The position numbers and the translations under genes are program-made. DNA of 16,123 nucleotides from Temnopleurus reevesii. Taxonomy: Eukaryota; Echinodermata; Echinoidea; Temnopleuroida; Temnopleuridae. Below are positions 1-8,435 of the stretch, piece after piece (positions within the stretch are counted from its first letter, which is position 1; every line of letters starts with the position of its first letter). The notes beneath the pieces were generated by a model, which was not told where the DNA came from, made no database searches, and was given only the letters and a program-made list of their open reading frames with translations. The stretch spans positions 52,377 through 68,499 of the forward strand of contig BQKZ01004417.1 of assembly GCA_036244855.1 (NCBI GenBank), in the 5' to 3' direction.

Positions 1-1230
1 TATTGTAATAGCATCTAACAATCTAATCATTTCATTCATTTCATTTCATTTACCAACTTTTATAGCAATAGCATAACTTTCAAATTCGTTGATTTCTATG
101 ACTTTCTATTGATTTATTCATCGCCATACTTTGGAAATCCAGTCACGTCATAAATCAAATTTTCTAAGTGCCATTTCAATCTTCTATTTACTTTACATTT
201 TATACTACGCTAGCCAGCGTTGATTTAGCACGCTATAACTATGAAATTATATATTCTTAAATAAAAGGATATTGGCGAACCACTGTTCAGTGTCTTAATT
301 TTTCCTTGCTACTTTTTGTTTTCTAATTTGGTGTTTTTATACCAGAAACAAGGTATATAATTTTTTTTAAAGAAATGGATCTTGTTATCTTACTCAAATA
401 TTCTTGAATGATAAAGAAATACAGAAATACAAAATGAACATAGATCAGTAGATGAATTACTAATCAATGAATTAATCAATTGATAAATACTTAAATAAAT
501 AAACATAATTTACCGATTGCAAGAAAAGGTTGCCTTTGGCTCATATTGGCGCTAGATCGCCAATGAAATCATCGCCAATTTTGAAAAAAAAGCCCATGTT
601 TTGCAACAAACAAAGCTTTAGATGGCAAGCTATAAGGTGAGAACAAAATCTATAGGCACATTTAGTTTTGCATAACGTAAGCATTCCGGTGCAACTAGTT
701 GATTCAAATATCACTGATGCAGACTAATCATCGCCATGTCCTTTCTTTAAACGAAGAGTATATCCAAAATGATACTCGCTCAACCGGAGCAAAAAGATCT
801 GACGAACAGAAGAAACACAATTTGAGAAAAATCGGACATTTATTATATTCATTTGCTTTCCTCATAATGGTTCCCCAAAGCTTTTTTAACCAGTAGATCC
901 AAACAAACTTTGTATCATTCTGTAAAATTGAATCTATTATACAAATGTTATATCATGCACCATAAATATAAACAAAATTATGGTAAGGGTATGGAATCCA
1001 TAACATCTTCAAATTGGCAACATATCACAAAATTCTCACTGGTTTTTCATTTGTTCAAATCACCAAAAATATACCATTTTTGTTTCTTGTCCAATTTTCT
1101 TCAAACTGTTGTGCTTCTCACCAAAATTTTCTGCTCCTGTTAAAAATGAATTGTTATTTTTAAGTAAACTATTGTATCAAAATACGTGACATCACGTGAT
1201 GCTTTCATCTTTACACTAACTACAGAGGTG
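1..1230. other. AT-rich sequence without a recognisable gene
   Basis: Only short ORFs without family resemblance occur here (65 and 77 codons). The motif ATTGGCG or its reverse CGCCAAT recurs at about 271, 546, 559 and 574, two of them forming a small hairpin. A 12-base palindrome, CATCACGTGATG, contains an E-box at 1190-1201. On the minus strand, AATAAA at 839-844 is the nearest canonical polyadenylation signal I found downstream of the receptor; a variant ATTAAA lies closer, at 1500-1505. Confidence 0.5.
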
Positions 1231-1632
1231 GGGTCACACCTTTGTGTGTATAGCAAATGTCTACCAAACGTTCATGAAATATGAAAGACGATCCATAAAC
1301 ACAGGTCTACGAAGAAATCACAAATGACCGACGTTAAAGGCGTTCGACAGACGCACGAGGTACGTACGTGTTAGCGTATTTCCTCCGTATTTCTGCGTTC
1401 TCAGAGCGTGTTTCAAACGTTCTGACTGATGGTCAGATGCTGATTGTGAACACAAAGGTGTGATTTAGCCTTAAAGGTGCAGTCATTGCCTAGCGTTAAT
1501 TTAATTCATTTTCTTACCGTAGTGTGTGCGTATGTTGAGCGCTAGCTGGACGTATCTAAAGTCAGTCAAGCGTATTCTCGTGTGTATAACACAGTGAGTG
1601 TCATTAAATTCAATCAACGCTAAAGGTACACG
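1231..1632. repeat. Decayed foldback repeat region
   Basis: The segment TCACACCTTTGTGT at about 1234 returns inverted at 1449-1463. Further inside, AACGTT-TGAAA-type blocks also match in inverted order, suggesting an old foldback element of about 230 bases (1231-1466). Next to it, TAGCGTTAATTTAAT near 1492-1505 is partly mirrored near 1600-1620. The inside is rich in GCGT and ACGT words, like the A-family elements at 4533 and 5156, and the ends share a CACCTTTG-like core with them. A common ancestry is possible but unproven. Confidence 0.45.
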
Positions 1633-1711
1633 TTGATTCCTAACACAATCTTCAAATGAAATCAATAACAACAAAAACAACCATGACAGTTTCTATTGTG
1701 CAGCCGAAAAT

Positions 1712-2824
1712 CTACGAATCCATCAAATCTGAAATTTTGCAGAGGAGAATCTTCTTGAAAACTTCTTGAAAGATGGGATGTTTGAGTCCATAGATGATGG
1801 GATTGAGGGAGTTGTTCGCAAGACCAATCATCATGGAATAGAGAGTAAAGACATTGGCTCCCGGAACGAGAAGATTGATACCTGTTGGGAGATAGCAGAG
1901 AGCGAATACACAGACCACTGAGAAGAGGTTCTTAGTGATGGTGACTTCTCTTTTCTGGATGATTTCCCTGGCGCTCGGCTGCCTAAGGGCTCTTTTCGTG
2001 GAGATGGATTTAGGAGAGGCGACTGCATTGGAGATCGTGGGTACGGCGGTGCTGCCCATCTCACCCTGATTCCCTCGGCTATTCGATGAAGGCAATCTGG
2101 CTTTTAGATCACGATGATTCTTGACTACGTAAGACAAGATCAATGAGTAGAAGACACCGATAGCTATCAGAGCTACCACTAAGATCGTTCCTTGTAGCAA
2201 CGTGTAATAGCCACGCAGAGGGTTGACGTCTTTCATTCCGCATAGAGAATAGTAGTGCGAATGGCCAAAATCCACGATCCCGAGTATCGAGGGTAAGTAC
2301 GTGATCAAAAGAGACTCCACCCAAATGATGACGACGACGATGATGACCCTCCGACGTGTATACAACCCTCGATGACCACGGACTGATTTGGTGATGACGT
2401 ACCAGCGAACGAATGCGATAGCGACTAGGGTTGAGATGCTGCAGAGTACAAGGGTGTATGTCATACCTCCTACGATACTACAGAGTGTATCTGGGATGGT
2501 AAACACCCAAGGTTGACCCAGTAGCATCAGACTCTGGATAGGCAAACAAAGACATGTCAGGAAATCAGCGATTGCCAGATTGACCACCAAGATATTCGTG
2601 GTCGTTTGTAGCTTCTTCGCCACGATGACAGACGTGACGACCAGGGCATTGCCGGAAAGACCGATCCCGCTTACGACGAACCAAATGATGGCGACGATCG
2701 TACGATGACGATAGGAAACATCGTCGCCAGGGTTCTCAGATGATGAATTCGTTGGAGAAGTATCGAGATAGAAATCAAATTCCGTTATGGTTTCGAATGT
2801 TACTGATGAATTCAAGATAGCCAT
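1712..2824 (-). CDS. Orphan rhodopsin-class (class A) G-protein-coupled receptor, single exon
   Basis: This encodes a seven-transmembrane receptor of 370 residues, presumably in the plasma membrane and coupled to heterotrimeric G proteins; the ligand is unknown. Numbering from the chosen Met, N-glycosylation sites lie at N5 and N26. Helix 1 (about 43-68) has the GN pair at N59. Helix 2 (77-101) has the NLxxAD motif with D87. C115 and C195 can form the usual extracellular disulfide, W168 marks helix 4, and helix 7 (325-347) ends in an intact NPxxY (N341-Y345). A short amphipathic helix 8 follows, with a possible palmitoylated C362. Loop 3 is long and basic (about 235-295). Oddities are VRW instead of DRY at 139-141, CYLP instead of CWxP at 310-313, and no helix-5 proline. 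The start was chosen because this ATG has G at -3 and +4 and sits just before the glycosylation site. The frame stays open to an earlier ATG at 2959, which has T at -3. The style resembles the large, mostly intronless receptor expansions of sea urchins and the melatonin/moody-like groups. The class is certain; the subfamily is not. Confidence 0.93.
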   Translation of the reverse strand: MAILNSSVTFETITEFDFYLDTSPTNSSSENPGDDVSYRHRTIVAIIWFVVSGIGLSGNALVVTSVIVAKKLQTTTNILVVNLAIADFLTCLCLPIQSLMLLGQPWVFTIPDTLCSIVGGMTYTLVLCSISTLVAIAFVRWYVITKSVRGHRGLYTRRRVIIVVVIIWVESLLITYLPSILGIVDFGHSHYYSLCGMKDVNPLRGYYTLLQGTILVVALIAIGVFYSLILSYVVKNHRDLKARLPSSNSRGNQGEMGSTAVPTISNAVASPKSISTKRALRQPSAREIIQKREVTITKNLFSVVCVFALCYLPTGINLLVPGANVFTLYSMMIGLANNSLNPIIYGLKHPIFQEVFKKILLCKISDLMDS

Positions 2825-2959
2825 TGCAATGGATATCGCCAAGTAGTTTGATGATTGCCAGTTCTCTCCTTTTGAAACAAAAATTTGATAACTAATTAGC
2901 CTACTTTCATGAAATAAGTTTATTAACCTTTGAAAGTAACTAGAAAGGAAGGAATGCAT
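2825..2959 (-). other. In-frame upstream extension of the receptor or 5' untranslated region
   Basis: These 45 codons are open in the receptor frame and begin with an ATG in a weak context. They encode a mixed, partly hydrophobic stretch with no clear signal peptide. On the minus strand a T-rich stretch ending in AAAAG near 2870-2885 could be a splice acceptor, which would make the more distal bases intron. I treat the segment as probable 5' UTR, possibly with an intron boundary, rather than receptor sequence. Confidence 0.4.
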
Positions 2960-3506
2960 CTAATAAGTGATTATCTCATTTAGTCGCGAGATATCAAATT
3001 AAGTAGAGTCTTAGGAGCCAGAAATAAAACATCAGTGTTATGATGCATAAACAAATCTCGGTGACAAACACTTGTCATTTGCAGACGGCATGTTTCGTCG
3101 AAGAGAAACTAAAAGCGTGTAGGTTTTCATCCTACCAGAGTAAATATTGGATTGTGGTCAGCAGGGAATTATGTCCCGATTTTATTTGAGATGGCTATGA
3201 AATCTCGGGAAAGTGTAGGCGGTGATGGTTAGGGGGTAGGTGGGGTGAACGCCTTGAGAGCTACAGGAAGCAGAAATCATGCGCAGTAGACAAGCTTGGC
3301 AGTATAATTACCGATAGTTATACGCAACAGGTGAACAAACAAAAACGGAACACGCCCACTTTGTAATATTGATATTGAAAATGAATTGCACTTTTTCTAT
3401 AAAATGTCGCCCCTCAAAAAATGTGCGATAATGTTATTAAAAAAATCTTTATTGATATTATCCCTGTATTTGGAAATATGAATAGGGCCTATGAATGAAA
3501 AGTTTC
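2960..3506. other. Region upstream of the receptor, no gene seen
   Basis: This would contain the receptor's promoter and any 5' exon. I see no convincing TATA box in the minus orientation at a sensible distance and no second coding segment. A G-rich patch lies at about 3219-3250. Confidence 0.4.
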
Positions 3507-3703
3507 TTATTCTTAGCAATGACTTCGACATCCATAAAGTATATGTTTGTTGAAGGAAAAAATAAATGTTATTTTGAATTGAATCGAATTGAATATATTC
3601 AATTATTCAATTATTCTTAGCAATGACTGCGACATCCATAAAGTATATGTTTGTTGAAGGAAAAAATAAATGTTATTTTGAATTGAATTGAATTGAATAT
3701 ATT
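3507..3703. repeat. Tandem duplication, 104-base unit, with AATAAA and (GAATT)n
   Basis: The unit at 3507-3610 is repeated from 3611 to 3703. I see only two substitutions over the shared 93 bases (T to G at the CTTC/CTGC position, and C to T in the GAATC block), so the duplication looks recent. Each unit carries AATAAATGTTATTTT followed by repeated GAATT. Many invertebrate LINE-type retrotransposons end in a polyadenylation-like signal plus a short repeat of this kind, so the unit may be a retrotransposon 3' tail; no reverse transcriptase sequence lies next to it. Confidence 0.8.
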
Positions 3704-4162
3704 AACGGTATTGGTACAATGTACGCAAAGAGATTGGAATATAGGAAACGTTAGATTTCATTTTTGCATATGATAATTTACCTGTGTACGTGTAATTAGA
3801 TTATTTCTTGGCCTTTAGTGCAGCTCTTTCAATTTGATTAATCTCCATGTAAATTATGTTATTCTGTCTCCTTGTTTATCTGCGTTTATTTTGGTCGATG
3901 TTTGTTGCTCCGTTCCTTCATTTAATCATCCACTGGATTCGAAATCAATGAAATTGAATTAAATTTCGCAGTCTCGATTATTATTTCTCAAATGAAACAT
4001 CGGGAGATTGCGTCTTTGTATGGCAGGGCATTTGCAGGCGCATATGCTATCCCGGTTGGGGAGAAGTGGGCCAAAAATGCTGAGTTAACTTAAGGGATGC
4101 AAATTCACTGTAAGAGGGGTGCCAAAATCCTTAAGACCCTTTTTGCTTGTCAGGGGAACAAA
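3704..4162. other. Intergenic sequence, nothing recognised
   Basis: The left part is AT-rich and the right part more balanced. I see no ORF with family resemblance, no RNA gene and no clear inverted repeat. Confidence 0.4.
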
Positions 4163-4178
4163 GGGGGGGGGGGGGGGG
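4163..4178. repeat. Run of 16 consecutive G
   Basis: A homopolymer of 16 G is followed after AA by GGGG and preceded by another GGGG, giving a G-quadruplex-capable patch on the plus strand. Its exact length may be affected by sequencing or assembly slippage. The 63-codon ORF across it (4147-4338) is not a credible gene. Confidence 0.9.
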
Positions 4179-4532
4179 AAGGGGCATCTCTAGCCAACCC
4201 CCATATGCAAAACCATGGGTACGTGCATTAATGGTAAAAGTCCCTTACACAAGCACACATATCATCTCTATAAGATGCTGTTTAAAAGGAAGAGAAAAGA
4301 ACAAAATGCAAACCTTAATGACGATCCAAAGACATTGAAATTGTAATGATATAACATCTTAGAGCTCAGTTTGTAATTGGACAACGTATATAATTATATT
4401 CACAGAGTGTGAAACAAAGAGAAATGCGTATTTTGACAAATTTTGTGTAAAAGTGAAATTGCACGTTTTCGCCAATTATATATTCATTCATACACTTTTA
4501 GAAATTAGAAGATAATTAAAATGAAAATTAAG
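4179..4532. other. Intergenic sequence, nothing recognised
   Basis: AT-rich sequence between the G run and the first A-family foldback element. I compared it by eye with the left arm of the full B element and saw no match, so the missing left half of the B copy at 4759 is not displaced to here. Confidence 0.4.
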
Positions 4533-4758
4533 ACCGACTCACAGCTTTGCATTTTTAGCCTGCGTTGGCACAGTGTTTTTTTTTAATTAAAACGCGTCCC
4601 GAGCGCACAGTATACGCTAACCAGACGGTGGACTGACGTTCAGCTTGCGCCAAGGAGCGTATGCCGAACGTCAGTCCACCGTATGACCTAGCTGCGTCTT
4701 TGAGCGTCTAGGGAGCGTTTTAATTTAAAAAAAAACGCTCAGCCGACGCAGGCTAAAA
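4533..4758. mobile_element. Foldback (MITE-like) element, family A copy 1
   Basis: The two halves are long imperfect inverted copies of each other. The left arm TTTTAGCCTGCGTTGG is mirrored at 4743-4758, T-rich and AATTAAAACGC blocks follow on both sides, and the centre is a perfect 17-base-pair stem (4625-4641 with 4666-4682) around a 24-base loop. There is no coding capacity, as expected for a non-autonomous DNA element. By comparison with copy 2, the outer left end GACCGACTCAC...TTTGC is present while the outer right end is missing, so copy 1 is truncated where it meets the B fragment. Confidence 0.85.
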
Positions 4759-5107
4759 CGGGTGTACTTCTAACCATTATTTTGTTTATATGTATCATGT
4801 GTATGCTGCAATATTCATCATTTCTACAGAAAGTAACCAATTTTGCATTAATGGAAATATGCAAATAAGGGATGCATACGTAAATTGAAGATATCTTATA
4901 GTTAAAGCTTTGAGGATATTTTTTGGGGAAAGAATAACGCTTGATACCATCTATTTGAATAAAATAAATTATCAATTACCAATTTATCTAGATATTCAAA
5001 CATTCATAACTTTTCATTATTTGTCCGATTTTCTCCCTTTGTTGTTGTTGTTCTGTTCTTTTGATTTTTGCTGCTTCTGGTAAACAAATATTATTTGGGG
5101 GTAGACC
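4759..5107 (+). mobile_element. Partial foldback element, family B (left end missing)
   Basis: This stretch aligns by eye over most of its length with 14186-14562: shared blocks include CGGGTG-AC-ACTAACCAT, ATTCATCATTT-TACAGAAAG, AATATGCAAATA-GGG, TTTTGGGGAAA and TTGTCCGATTT. Its right end, read in reverse, begins GGTCTACCCCC and matches the left terminus of the full copy, which is expected if B has terminal inverted repeats. The left third of B is absent and the fragment abuts A copy 1 directly. Confidence 0.8.
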
Positions 5108-5155
5108 AATCCGGGTATTGTAGTGTCTACACAAACATTGATTCCATTTTTAAAA

Positions 5156-5401
5156 GGCGACTGAAACCTTTAAGTTTTTAGCCTGCGCCGAACCAATGTT
5201 TTATGGAAATTAAAAATGCTCACTGAACACACAACATATGCGGTCAGGAAGACAGACGTTCGGTTTGCGCTCAACGAGCCTAAGCCGAGCGTCAGTACAC
5301 AGGATGACCTGCGTCTTTGTGAGTCCAGGTAGCGCTTTTAAATTCTAAATAGGCCTAAGTTAGGTCGACGCATACTAAAAACGCAAAGGTGAGAGTCGGC
5401 C
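5156..5401. mobile_element. Foldback (MITE-like) element, family A copy 2
   Basis: The left end reads GGCGACTGAAACCTTTAAG then TTTTTAGCCTGCG. Read in reverse, the right end is GGCCGACTCTCACCTTTGCG then TTTTTAGTATGCG, so both outer and inner terminal repeats survive. The centre again carries an AGACGTTCGG / CCGAGCGTC stem. It is clearly the same family as 4533-4758 but more diverged between its arms. No ORF of note. I could not define a target-site duplication. Confidence 0.8.
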
Positions 5402-5604
5402 ATTAACAGCATAAGCAAAATTATACCATAAGCTGGACATAATTATTTAAACCAAAGATTGTGTAGCCAGTATGCTATGCTGCCAAGTGTTGCAATGTGT
5501 AAACATTTTAGCCCTACATTCCGAGAGTATTTGAAAACAAGTCGATTCACAGTACATGCTCAAACTATCGATTTAGAAAATTAATATTGTAATCGTCTGA
5601 GATC
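5402..5604. other. Spacer between A copy 2 and a SINE
   Basis: No gene, hairpin or repeat recognised. Confidence 0.4.
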
Positions 5605-5892
5605 GAAGTGTAGTGGTTCTGACTCTCGCCTTTCAACCAGAGGGTCGTATGTGTGAATCCCACCTAGGGCGTCAATTTCATTCAGTAAGAAATTCATCCA
5701 CATTGTGCTGCACTCGACCCAGGTGAGGTAAATGGGGACGGCAGGAAGAAATTCCTTGTAATGCGGAGCGCCGTAACGGCTGCCAGCTAGAGCCGGGTAA
5801 TAGTGAGTGTAAAACTTTCAGCGCCATGAGCACCGATAAGGTGGACCTGTGCGCTATACAAAGTAGCCACCATTATTATTATTATTATTATC
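5605..5892 (+). mobile_element. tRNA-derived SINE, family 1 copy 1
   Basis: The head resembles a tRNA (GTGTAGTGGTTCT as the A-box region, an anticodon-like CTTTCAA loop, and a degraded B box GTGTGAATCCC). The body is shared with 8859-9092, including ATTCATCCACATTGTGCTGC, CCCAGGTGAGGTAAATGGG and GGAAGAAATTCCTTG. The 3' end GTGCGCTATACAAA leads into an (ATT)n tail, as in retrotransposed SINEs. The tRNA ancestor may be Glu-like (TTC), but the head is too decayed to be sure. It is not a functional tRNA gene. Confidence 0.85.
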
Positions 5893-7227
5893 TTGCAAAG
5901 TGCTCAATAGAGATATTAAGCGCAGAGCATGATAATAGATTTCCACACAAAAAATATCATATATATTCATTTCATTTTCAACTTTGGGAAAAACACATAA
6001 GAATGAAAAAAAAAACACATTAGAACGAAGAAGAATAGCCACGAAAAGCTCTCGGGGCATTGATTCACGATGCGTCAATTATTATTCTCGAAGTTATTGC
6101 TTTATACAATACAAAAATAGTTGCCTTGGTAATGGTTGTGCATGTACTTTCTACCACGTATTATATATTCATATAATAATGAAAATGTTGGAATAGGTCT
6201 GAGAACATATAATGGTAATATAGGTAAAAATGAAAGAGTCACCGAGAGAAGAAATGACATTTATCCAAAGAATTAACTGTCACAAAGGCTTTCGTTTCTG
6301 CTCCAAGTTGGATTTTCCCAACTGAATTTGCCAAGCACATATGTTACGGAGCTTAGTGGGCAATTAAAATGTAACACAATGGAATCTAAATATCGTGAGA
6401 TGAAAGAGAGCTGAAAGGTGAGCCAAGGATAATTGTACTCAGTCGCGTAATTCGCATTTCTTTATTATCTATACATTTCATATGGAAAAATATCCATCTA
6501 AGGATTGAAACATATAGTAAATCGCGTCTAAGGCCACTTTAATCTTTTTCTATTCGCGGGATATCTTTTTATATGTTATTTTTTTATTTGATTTGATTTG
6601 TCTTACCTAGCCAGAGTATCAGTGGTTGCACAAATGGGGCTCTAAACCCCATAGGCCTGCCGGCGATTCAGGACCTGGCCATCGAATTTTGGTGCAGTTA
6701 ATCTAGCCAAATTTATCAAGTTGATGTGAAATATAGACTCAAATGCGAAAAAAAATCGCTATGGACATTCGAAATTATTATTTTTTTCTAGTGAAGGCCG
6801 CATTTTCTAAATGCTGTTCCGTCGTTAAAAATAGAAAATGCCTCGCAAGGCCGAATCAAACAACAAAAATTGCACCTGTGGATACTCCCATTTTGTATGG
6901 AAAACCTATTTTCCTAGCATTCTACAACTACTTTTCTGCCCTTGTTCACATTTATGCAGATTGTGCATATAAACCGAAGTTTCAGGTGTAAAAAGTAATT
7001 CTAAGGACACTTTAAACTCAACTCTATTTAATGGGAAGCCTCTTTAATTACCCAACTAATAACTTCGGAGCTTTTGGAGGAAGGTCCCACTGATTTCTTT
7101 TGGTCATGTCTTGATTCTTTAGGCCTATAGCTCTCAATTTTTTAGCGGCCACGAGAGATGTTTCCTCAATGTGGGTTCGCTCCCTTCCAAAACCCTGGAT
7201 CCGCCCCTACAAATGATTTCTAGTTAA
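5893..7227. other. Long AT-rich stretch without a supported gene
   Basis: Only short ORFs (up to 82 codons) without recognisable domains occur. A weak pair of similar words, CTAAGG-CACTTTAA, lies near 6527 and 7001. The segment ending near 7200, with CCTGGATCCGCCCCT, resembles a repeat fragment common in marine invertebrates, but I cannot name it. No RNA gene is visible. Confidence 0.4.
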
Positions 7228-7284
7228 AGTCCCGGTTACATATAGATCCCCGGAAGCAACACGATTCAACACGACTTTTTGTTC
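7228..7284 (+). mobile_element. Half copy of a short foldback element (left arm only)
   Basis: The sequence GTCCCGGTTACATA...CGGAAGCAACACGATTCAACACGACT matches the arm of the complete element at 7927-8065. The expected inverted partner is not clearly present downstream; only a weak AACAAAGAC-like start follows. Confidence 0.7.
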
Positions 7285-7364
7285 AGTTCACATTTATCTG
7301 CCTGTGAACAAAGACAAATGAACACATCATCCCCCATTCATTTGGGGCATCCAATTTTTTTTTT

Positions 7365-7496
7365 ACTATATGCAGCTACCTGAATGAGCATAAGCATTCA
7401 GCTAGTGTTGGTTCAAGCATATCTCGTGATCTGGATGTTATTTGTGGAGTTCCCCAGGGCACAACATTTGGTCCGATATTATTTTTTTGTATTTAC
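7365..7496 (+). pseudogene. Reverse-transcriptase fragment of a LINE-type retrotransposon
   Basis: The frame starting at 7365 reads 44 codons and contains SYLNEHKHSASVGSS and then GVPQGTTFGPILFFCIY before a TAG at 7497. Non-LTR reverse transcriptases (CR1/L2/Rex/Jockey types) have SYL-NR-Q-V, about 20 residues, then GVPQGS-LGPLLF--YIND just ahead of the catalytic aspartates. Here S is T, L is F, and the frame stops right before the expected ND, so the catalytic YxDD box is absent. The rest of the element is not seen on either side. A domesticated use is unlikely for so short a piece. Confidence 0.85.
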
Positions 7497-7596
7497 TAGG
7501 CTTTCGTTTTGCAACGCAACCTCTATTCACGAAGTTAAATTTATGGAGTGCCAAACAAAATGACTTTATAGGCCCCTATGATCTCCTTCTCCAGAG

Positions 7597-7771
7597 CAGG
7601 GCAGTGTTTCATCAAGATAAGAAAGACTTTACGCACGAATTTACGTTCGACTGGTACCCCATCTTGTGCGTAATAATTTATAATAGTACGCTTATTCAGC
7701 GCAAGAATTGATACCAGTCGAACGTAAAGTTGTGCGTAACTTTAATAATGACTTGATGAAACACCTCCCTG
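7597..7771. mobile_element. Foldback (MITE-like) element with CAGGG ends
   Basis: Left arm CAGGGCAGTGTTTCATCAAG and right arm, read in reverse, CAGGGAGGTGTTTCATCAAG form the outer terminal repeats. Homology continues inward through TTACGCAC, TTTACGTTCGACTGGTA and TCTTG-GCG, giving arms of about 75 bases over a 175-base element. CAGGG ends are typical of hAT-type elements, but the flanking eight bases do not match, so superfamily and target duplication are unproven. Confidence 0.85.
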
Positions 7772-7926
7772 AATACCTTCCACTTTGTTTTGAATACCGT
7801 TCGCGTTGTAAAGCGGACGCCCATAGTGATGCTTTAATTTGACGGAGGTCGACTCAGCCATAGATGGAAATACGTGGATGATCTGATTGTAGTAGAAGTT
7901 TTTAGATCTAATGAGCCTGCTTCTTT

Positions 7927-8065
7927 TTAATGCCCCGGTCACATAGGGCCCCAGAAGCAACACAATTCAACACGACTCTTTGTTCGGAGCCTGCAGTTTA
8001 CTGTGAATTAACAAAGAGTCATGTTGAATCATGTTGCTTCCGGGTCCTATGTGACCGGAGCCTAA
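7927..8065. mobile_element. Short foldback element of about 139 bases
   Basis: Arms of roughly 55 bases (starting CCGGTCACATAGG and containing AGAAGCAACA-AATTCAACA and GACTCTTTGTT) are inverted copies separated by about 25 bases. A related left arm stands alone at 7228-7284, which shows this is a dispersed family. There is no coding capacity. The outer edge reads TTAATGCC on one side and GGAGCCTAA on the other; a TTAA-type target is possible but not clear. Confidence 0.88.
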
Positions 8066-8177
8066 GATCAGCTTAATGACCCTGCCAAAATAGTTGCAGA
8101 TATAAACGTTTCTACTATGATATCGAGGCAAGTAGACAACACTACATCGTATACCGCCTGAACAGAAGTAATTTCCA

Positions 8178-8435
8178 GACATGTGTGGCTCAGTGGTAGA
8201 GCGTCTGCCCCATGAACGGAAGGTCATGGGTTCGATCCCCGGCCGAGTCATACCAAAGACTTATAAAAAATGGGACCATCTACCTTCTTGCCAGGCGCTC
8301 GGCATTTAAGAATTGAAAAGGGGAATAATAAATTTGTTATGCCGGGCCCCTGGGAGAACAGCTTACAGCTGAATGTGGTTACCCTGGGTAAATAAGAGGT
8401 ATTATTATCATTATTATCATTATCATTTTATTATT
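8178..8435 (+). mobile_element. tRNA-derived SINE, family 2
   Basis: The head has a near-perfect pol III promoter: A box TGGCTCAGTGG and B box GGTTCGATCCC. The D-stem GCTC/GAGC is intact and the anticodon-like triplet is CAT. The acceptor stem does not pair well, and a non-tRNA body follows, including CAGGCGCTCGGCATTTAAG and GGTTACCCTGGGTAAATAA, ending in an (ATT/ATC)n tail from 8399. That structure marks a retrotransposed SINE rather than a working tRNA gene. The two promoter boxes could still drive pol III transcription. Confidence 0.88.

Noticed and set aside
1831..2324. Two shorter minus-strand ORFs (1831-2064 and 2109-2324) inside the receptor gene
   Set aside because: Out-of-frame shadows of the receptor coding sequence.
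7442..7711. 89-codon ORF over the reverse-transcriptase remnant
   Set aside because: It is in a different frame from the recognisable GVPQG motif and runs into a foldback element.
8181..8251. A possible functional tRNA gene with CAT anticodon
   Set aside because: The acceptor stem does not pair, the base before the anticodon is not T, and a SINE body with a tail follows.
7967..8251. 94-codon minus-strand ORF
   Set aside because: It is the antisense of a foldback element and a SINE head; not a gene.
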